Program-made: the position numbers and the translations under genes | In this document: piece by piece, positions 58,159 to 64,000 of the stretch | Numbering within the stretch: the stretch's first letter is position 1 | Layout of the letters: each line of letters opens with the position of its first letter | The notes under the pieces: generated by a model | The model's input: only the letters and a program-made list of their open reading frames with translations | Told to the model about the DNA's origin: nothing | The model's database searches: none | Source of the DNA: Malania oleifera | Lineage: Eukaryota > Streptophyta > Magnoliopsida > Santalales > Ximeniaceae | Direction: 5' to 3' | DNA: 64,000 bases | NCBI RefSeq assembly: GCF_029873635.1 | Contig: NC_080428.1 | Coordinates: 61,739,957-61,803,956 of the forward strand

Positions 58159-59827
58159 TGTTGGTTGCCCCAGCTCGGGAGTATATAGTCTAGAGAGGGG
58201 GTGAATAGACTCTTTTCGCGGAATACGTATTTTTCTACAAAATAAAAACTCTTCGCAAGATACAACAAATTATATCGCAATATGAATATAAATCATGCAG
58301 AGATATAAAATAAAGAGGGTAAAGGAGAGAAAGAACAACACCGGTATTTTTACGTGGTTTGGCCCAAGCCTACGTCCACGCCTTAGTACCAAGCCTACGT
58401 CCACTCCTTCCGCAGCGGAGCAAGCCTTACAAACATGGGAACAAATCCCTACCACTCACATAGAGCCTTTATCAATTCGGTTCACAAAGAATCTTACAAC
58501 ATGGTTCACAAAGAACCTTTCACACGAAGATGGAAGATTACAAAGAATGCTCCTTACAATGAGCAAATATGATTTAAAACTCAAACCTCACACTATTCTC
58601 TTAAGAATTGAATCAAACACAATAAGTGAGTAAGAGAGAATGAGCACATGTAATGAAGAACTAATATGCAATGTGCTAGGTTTTGTATAAAATGATGTTT
58701 TTTACTAATAATGATCAAAGACCTTCAAAACCATGTTAATACAAGTCTAATAGCTTGTATTTATAACCCAAGAGCCTTAGGAGTCGTTAACTAGCCGTTG
58801 GGGGGAAGAAAAAATATTTTATTTGGCAAACTAACTGTTTTTCGCCCCGTTAGTGTCATTCTTCTCGTTAAACTCGTCGACGAATCCCCTGTGTTCATAG
58901 ACAAGGTCCCTGAATCAGAAAAAGTCATACAAATAAAAGTTGTGGCATTTTGTCTTAGCTTTACAGGAACACCAAGAGCGTCCCATTTGTACCTTTCTAT
59001 CAAAAGTTATACCTGAAATACCGAAGGGTGTTTAGGACTCAAGGTTGCCCTACGGTTGTGACGATTGCTTTGTTTTTCCTTGTCAAAAAGCGTTTTAATG
59101 AATTAAAACATTCTTGGACCAAAGTATATGAAATATATTGAGTCTAATGAAGATTAAAACTTGTCCAAGTGAGTTTTCCCATAAATATAAGATATCTTGT
59201 TTTATGAAAACATATTTGAAAACTCGTTTCGATATCTTATATGCTTAGTATGTCATTTAATTGAAAATATGCTTGACTTTTAGGACTTTAGGACATAGAG
59301 CTAGTTTTATAAAATCGAGACCAAATTTTGAAAATGTTTATAACTCATATATTACTTAACAGTTGTCCCATTTTGAAAACTTAATTGAGTATAAGATTAT
59401 TTTGACAACCTCTTTGTTTTTACTTTGAAAACTATGAATTGTGAGTTTGTTACTTTTGTGCAGATCCTGTATGCTCATGTGTCCTAGTATGCTTATGCAA
59501 TGACTCAACTCTTACTCAGAAATCATGCAAGACACACACTGCAAGAGTTATAATACGCACTCACTCACACAACTCTTATTACAATTAATTTATACACAAT
59601 AAAAACTCTGGGATGTGCTTTGGTGCTTCTGAGTTAGTGTCCTTCCGATCTTTTCTATTTGATGTCTACTAGGTCCGATCTTTACTTCTGATTTGGCACC
59701 TCTGTGTATTTGACACTTTGTACCTATACTAGATAAGATCTACAAGGATGTAAAATACTAGAAACAACAAATAGGTTAATATCATCAAAACATATAAACC
59801 AAGATAGTGTAGCTGACAGGGCTAACA
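58159..59827 (-). repeat. 5' LTR of the gag-only element
   Basis: In + orientation TGTTGGTTGCCCCAGC to GGGCTAACA. Very similar to the left LTR over its whole length. It keeps an intact ACTCGTCGACGAATCCCC motif near 58,870 where the left copy has one change. A reversed TATA is at about 58,758. Confidence 0.93.
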
Positions 59828-60055
59828 ATTAGTTTGATTAAAATTCACCAAAATTTAGATCCAAAACTTACCTAATACTTTGATGATTGAAATTCCAACG
59901 TTGAATTTAATTATATAAATTTTGACAAAATATAATACAAATTTTCTAAATTAAATTAAATCTTCCAAATTAAACATAACCTTAAAAGGTGCAAAATTTA
60001 TTTGTTTATTTTTTTTTCAAAAAAAGTTGTCATAAAGAGCACAATAGAACTCTCA

Positions 60056-60507
60056 CCTAAGAAAAATTTATTTCCCCACGGGCATGGCGAGATGGAAAGG
60101 CATCAGCACGTAAGAAGGAACATCGAGGGTTCAATTCCAAGTAGATACACTCACGGTGCCAGCGGTACTTGTGGATAGTGAGAATTTACTTTGTGAGCCA
60201 GCGGGGACCGTGGATGGTGAGAGTTCGCTCTGTGAGCCAGTGGGGATTGTGGATAGTGAGAGTTTTATGTGAGCCAGCAGGGACCGTGGATGGTAATGAG
60301 ATGTGTCCCAGGGGTCGGGTTGGCCAAATGTCCAACTGATGCACGGAGGCCGTGTCCGCATTCTGAACTTTACCTGATCAGCGAGACCTAGGGGGGGATG
60401 TTGATCCATAGGTTTTGTGCCGCACCAGGGGGTCTGAAAGGTTTGTTGGTGGTTGGAGTTCCTATGTAATCAAAAGAAAAAAGGAGAAAACTAAACAAAA
60501 CAATTTT
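60056..60507 (+). mobile_element. SINE-like insertion with tRNA-type boxes
   Basis: Absent from the matching place in copy A (31,185). It begins with ATGGCGAGATGG (box A-like) and GAGGGTTCAATTCC (box B-like, about 60,128-60,141), so it looks tRNA-derived. It then has about four repeats of a roughly 42-bp phrase containing GTGAGCCAGCGGGGACCGTG (60,170-60,300) and ends in an A-rich tail (about 60,468-60,505). Short similar words on each side suggest a target duplication, but its limits are unclear. Confidence 0.6.
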
Positions 60508-60576
60508 TATTTTTTTTCAAAGGACAATGCGCACTTGGTGCCCTCAGAATTCAAATTAAGGCATCTTTCTAGCTCT

Positions 60577-60790
60577 GTTTTTGGATTACGCACCAGGTTT
60601 CCACGTGTCCATTTTACAGTCCACGTGACTAATCCCGCGCCCCTTGAAGCCGACCCCACAACTCCAAAGGGATGTAAATTTTAGGAATCCAGGGGCGGAA
60701 ACGAACCTGAGAGGGTTTGAACACCTAACCTCGTGAGAGACACTCCCGCAGCCCGCACTACCACCTGAACCACACCCTGAGGGTTATAAA
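60577..60790 (-). mobile_element. SINE (minus strand) with 10-bp TSD
   Basis: Insertion of 214 bp flanked by the exact 10-bp word TTCTAGCTCT (60,567-60,576 and 60,791-60,800). On the minus strand it starts near CCCTCAGGGTGTGGTTCAGG (box A region), has GGTGTTCAAACCCTC (box B region) and ends in a short A-rich tail. Copy A lacks it. This structure (Pol III boxes, tail, duplication of about 10 bp) is that of a tRNA-derived SINE. Confidence 0.85.
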
Positions 60791-62531
60791 TTCTAGCTCT
60801 ATTGTTATTATAATTAATGACCCATTTGGTAGACCTTTGAAAAATTACCAAATCTTGATATATGAATTCTTTTGTCTCCATCAAAGCAAAGGTACTTTTT
60901 CATGAAATTAAGGGTATAATGGAGAAATATTTTTTCAAATTTCCAAATATGATATTGGACTTTTCTTATTTCTAAAAAACAATTTTTTTTTATAAAAAAG
61001 TTAACTTATTGAAGAAATTATTTTTCATTAATCTATTGTTAGTGAACTATTACTGAGTAAGTCAAAATGCGGATTCTCGAGTTGATTGTTCCAATAAGGT
61101 CCAAGTCAACCACAATAAAACTATATTATTAATTTTAAAATTATTAATAAATTAGAAAAAAATATGTAGATAATTATAATGCCATAAAATATTTGTTATA
61201 TGTAACTTTTATATAAATTAATTGACCAAATACACCATAAAACAAATAAATATGGTTCAATATTTTTGAATTTAAATAACATATAAAATATATTGCTAAA
61301 AAATGTAAATTAAAAGTTTTAAATTCATACTTCAGAAGTTAAAAGTTTAAATCATGAATACTAAAATATTGGATAAAAAAACACAAACTCATATTAATTG
61401 GTTAGCCTTGATTTGATCTGGTTCACTACTTTTTTACTTATCTTTTCTAAATTGTAATATTATTAAATATGCATTCAACTCAGTTCAAAAATATTTTTTT
61501 TTTAAATCTGTTTAACATTTATATTTCATATACAAAAGGACTCATTCAAATTTATAATTTTAATTATGAAAGATGAATTTTGAAATTTAATTTATTTTCT
61601 TTTTTAACGCTTTATTTGATAGGTTATTTAAAAAATTTTAAAATGTTGAACTATGTTTTCATTTGTTTTAAGATGTGCTTAGTGATTTAATTTGCATAAA
61701 TATATATTACAAAACTTTGTATTATTAAAACTATCTATGTATTATTTGATCTATTTTTTATATATATTTTTTAAAACTAAATAATAATAAAATTTGTTAT
61801 CGTGTTGATGTCAATTGGTTGATCGACTTAAACGAATTATATTGATTAGATCGGTCAATCTAGGAACTAATAGGGTATCCAAGGCACCAACGATATTGAT
61901 TTTCAAAATATTACACTTAATTAATCAATTTCTGTAGTTAATTTCTACAACTTAATTTGTTGAAAAACTACTATTATTTTCCTATTTTTGTATTTACACT
62001 TAATATTCAATACCTATTTATTAAGAAATTTTTTTTTTTTTTATAAATTCAATGGCTATTGCTCAGCTTTATCCTAAAATTAAGCAATAATGTTGAATGT
62101 GATTTTAAATTTATTACTTGGATTGTAAATACAATAGTGATAGTCTTTAAAATTATATCTTGAATTATTTTATTCCTCAACCCTCTTGTCAATTGTATAA
62201 ATAATGGCCTCTCGTAACTTTTGTTCCGACACACATATATATACATTATGTTCATGTACAAATCCACAAAACTATGGTAAGTGGAGGCTAAGACTTTCAG
62301 GCATATATAACACCTTTTTCCTTTTAAAAAATATTTTTATAGTTTTATAAAATCAATTTTACTATTATTAACTTATAATCATAAATTATTATGATATTAA
62401 TTAGATAGAGAATTATGGTGATAATAAAAAAAAAAAAAACAAGAATAACTTTTTACTACATTAGATTTCCTTCTTAATTGGATTTCATTCCTTCTACTTT
62501 TTTTAAAAAAAGAAAAATCTAAGTGGCTACC

Positions 62532-62592
62532 AAATTTTATTTATGTTGTGAAATAATGCCTCTTCAAACAATGTGCTATGGAATAACAATAT
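62532..62592. other. Short spacer before the last copia element
   Basis: No similarity to copy A and nothing else recognisable. Confidence 0.4.
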
Positions 62593-63174
62593 TGTTGTAA
62601 AGGATCAAACAAACATTTGCAACAATCTAAATAGTGATAAACAGAATATATCTACAATCACAGCAGTAAAAAGAAAACAATAATAAAGGCAAAGACATCA
62701 AGAATAACGTGGTTTGGCAAAGCCTACATCCACGGGATCAACCGGTAAGAGATCTCACTATGAAAATCAAAGATACACAATACAATCACATACAATGATC
62801 TTCTCTCATTCTCTTACCCTCTCTCATTTTCTTATTTGTCAAAATATGCCCAGAAGAACATATATAACAAGCCTTTGGAGGCTTCCCTTTGAATCCCCAA
62901 TTGTCACAACGTTTACATTCAAAATTTGAATTTTTCCTTGCAGCCCCAACAACACTCATTGATGAACATAAGACACTCGTCAATGATATAGAGAAGGCCA
63001 CTCGTCGACGAGTCTTTGAACTCTAAGATTTTCTGACTTTTGGTATCTACTCATCGACGAGAATAGGGGATTCGTCGACGAGTCGTTGCTGAGCAGAACC
63101 AATTTATCCATATGTTTTTCTTCTTCCTTTGTTTATGAGTCCCAACAAGTATAAGAGTCACACACACAAATACA
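62593..63174 (-). repeat. 3' LTR of a copia element running off the window
   Basis: In + orientation it starts TGTTGTAAAGGATC and ends near CACAAATACA at 63,174, followed by a reversed PPT (TCTCCACCTTAGCG). It contains AACGTGGTTTGGCAAAGCC, ACATATATAACAAG (possible TATA) and four GTCGAC-type motifs (62,955-63,085, including ACTCGTCGACGAGTC). It is the same LTR group as 31,968 and 39,390. Confidence 0.8.
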
Positions 63175-64000
63175 AAAATCTCCACCTTAGCGATTATACG
63201 CCCCTTAGAAGAACCCAAAAAATCATATCTGACTGCTCCACCTTGAACTTGGAACATTCGGTTGGGACTGTCTCCCTTCTAGCACTTGGAGACATACAAC
63301 AAGTTCAAGCAACACTACTTAAACTTGCTGATGGCAGCTTCAATGTCTACCATCAATCCCGATATAGTTGTAGATGCAGTACCCGAAGACTTCACCCTAG
63401 ATTTCCAATAAGACCATCCCACAATAGTAAACACAAAAGCTACTACAAGCCTTATATCATTGAAGCCCCTTACATAGTCTTTAACAAAACTAGCAATTGA
63501 TGGTTCACTCTGTTACTTGCTAAAACACCCCATTGCATAATTATGGGTGACCTTTGACAGATCCCGGACATCACATCCCGTCCTTGGGTACCAAGCGGTA
63601 GACATTCCATATTGATTCTCCATAAAACCCCATTGAGACAGCAAACAAAGTCTCCCTGCGATTCCATTCACAAAGCCACCATGAGATAACACCAATCTCC
63701 CTATAGCCCTATCCACAAAACCACCCTATGATAACACCAATCTCCCTGCAGCTCTGTCCATTTGAATCAGCAAACCAAGACTCATCTTGGTTGTACCCAA
63801 CACATTCGTGTCAAAACCTTTCAACAAAGTTTCGAACTGATTAACCTCAATTGAAGCCTTTCTAGCCAATAATATGTTATTCACACACAAAAAATACATC
63901 ACTCATGACATCCTATCACCCTCTTCCAAACTGGAAGCCTTACCAACTCACACACCTAAGTAGTGGTCTAATAATACACATAAGCCCACCGTGATCCTAC
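63175..64000 (-). pseudogene. Copia RT remnant, catalytic box destroyed, at window end
   Basis: The minus strand reads, from the window end inward, a degenerate RT tail. The YVDD region appears as CVNNILL near 63,876-63,890, so both catalytic aspartates are Asn. VNQFETLLKGFDTNVLGTTK follows, then a 45-bp tandem repeat (units at 63,651, 63,696 and 63,741) encoding GRLVLSHGGFV-like phrases, then SKVTHNYAMGCFSK. The RNase H block that should follow toward the LTR is not readable, so that part is deleted or scrambled. The rest of the element lies beyond 64,000. Confidence 0.7.

Larger units (their letters stand above)
52033..59827 (-). mobile_element. Gag-only copia-type element, non-autonomous
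   Basis: A 7,795-bp minus-strand element with two long LTRs (1,672 and 1,669 bp), TG...CA ends, a good PBS, a good PPT and flanking words ATTAT (52,028-52,032) and ATTAG (59,828-59,832), a 5-bp duplication with one change. Copy A at 30,953-30,957 shows the single uninterrupted ATTAT. Inside, only a gag-like coding region is present (56,410-58,097). The remaining 2.7 kb shows no protease, integrase, RT or RNase H. It must have moved with proteins supplied by a relative. Confidence 0.9.
59828..62531. repeat. Duplicated block, copy B, third part
   Basis: Matches 30,953-31,967 and then 39,818-40,931 of copy A without a break at the copia target (TTCAAAAATATT, 61,484-61,495). Two extra segments absent from copy A are SINE-like insertions at 60,056-60,507 and 60,577-60,790. 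Confidence 0.8.

Noticed and set aside
60128..60141. A functional tRNA gene
   Set aside because: Only Pol III box-like words are present and no cloverleaf can be drawn. The context is a SINE-like insertion.

Overview
The window is repeat-dense DNA from a flowering plant nuclear genome, most likely a eudicot. Evidence: LTR retrotransposons of both Ty1/copia and Ty3/gypsy type primed by initiator tRNA-Met (TGGTATCAGAGC sites), a CACTA-like subterminal array, tRNA-derived SINEs, AT-rich spacers, and many in-frame stops of the C-to-T / G-to-A kind expected in methylated, silenced DNA. I cannot name the species. No complete host gene, rRNA, tRNA gene or CRISPR array is visible. Almost every coding stretch is a decayed retrotransposon domain. 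The only host-gene hints are a CT-rich leader-like stretch near 15.4-16.0 kb (+) and an exon-like open frame at 24,996-25,231 (-). Layout: 0-1.6 kb is a reversed Ty3-type LTR remnant. 1.65-7.9 kb is gypsy element G1 (+), with 5' LTR, PBS, gag, PR, RT, RH and IN, truncated in an (AG)n tract. 7.9-9.65 kb holds scrambled LTR pieces. 9.65-13.8 kb is a sister element G2 (-), truncated in RT. 13.8-15.3 kb holds copia gag and LTR pieces. 15.3-26.9 kb is low-repeat DNA carrying one full-length but mutated copia element (17,787-23,085) with a perfect ATACT duplication. 26.9-28.4 kb is a nine-unit tandem satellite, followed by CACTA-like subterminal repeats ending at 29,246. From 29.2 to 62.5 kb the window holds two copies of one non-coding block. 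Copy A is 29,247-31,967 plus 39,818-40,931. Copy B is about 41,501-42,616 plus 51,188-52,032 plus 59,828-62,531. The copies were invaded independently. A carries a copia element that lacks protease and is itself pierced by a Ty3-type solo LTR that contains a copia-type solo LTR (three nesting levels with TSDs). B carries an 8.6-kb composite of LTRs, a gag-only copia-type element (52,033-59,827) and two SINEs. Each copy therefore preserves the empty site of the other's insertions. The window ends inside another decayed copia element (62,593 onward). The most interesting signal is regulatory. LTRs of clearly different lineages carry clusters of short GTCGAC-centred near-palindromes (TCGTCGACGA, AACCGTCGACGG, GGTCGACCGAA) at a similar place, just upstream of the TATA box. 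Other notable items are a perfect 39-bp-arm hairpin at 46,480-46,572, the gag-only element with a doubled polypurine terminus, and a satellite whose units alternate between 168 and 184 bp. All coordinates come from reading the sequence by eye. Family assignments rest on conserved domains and motifs, not database searches.
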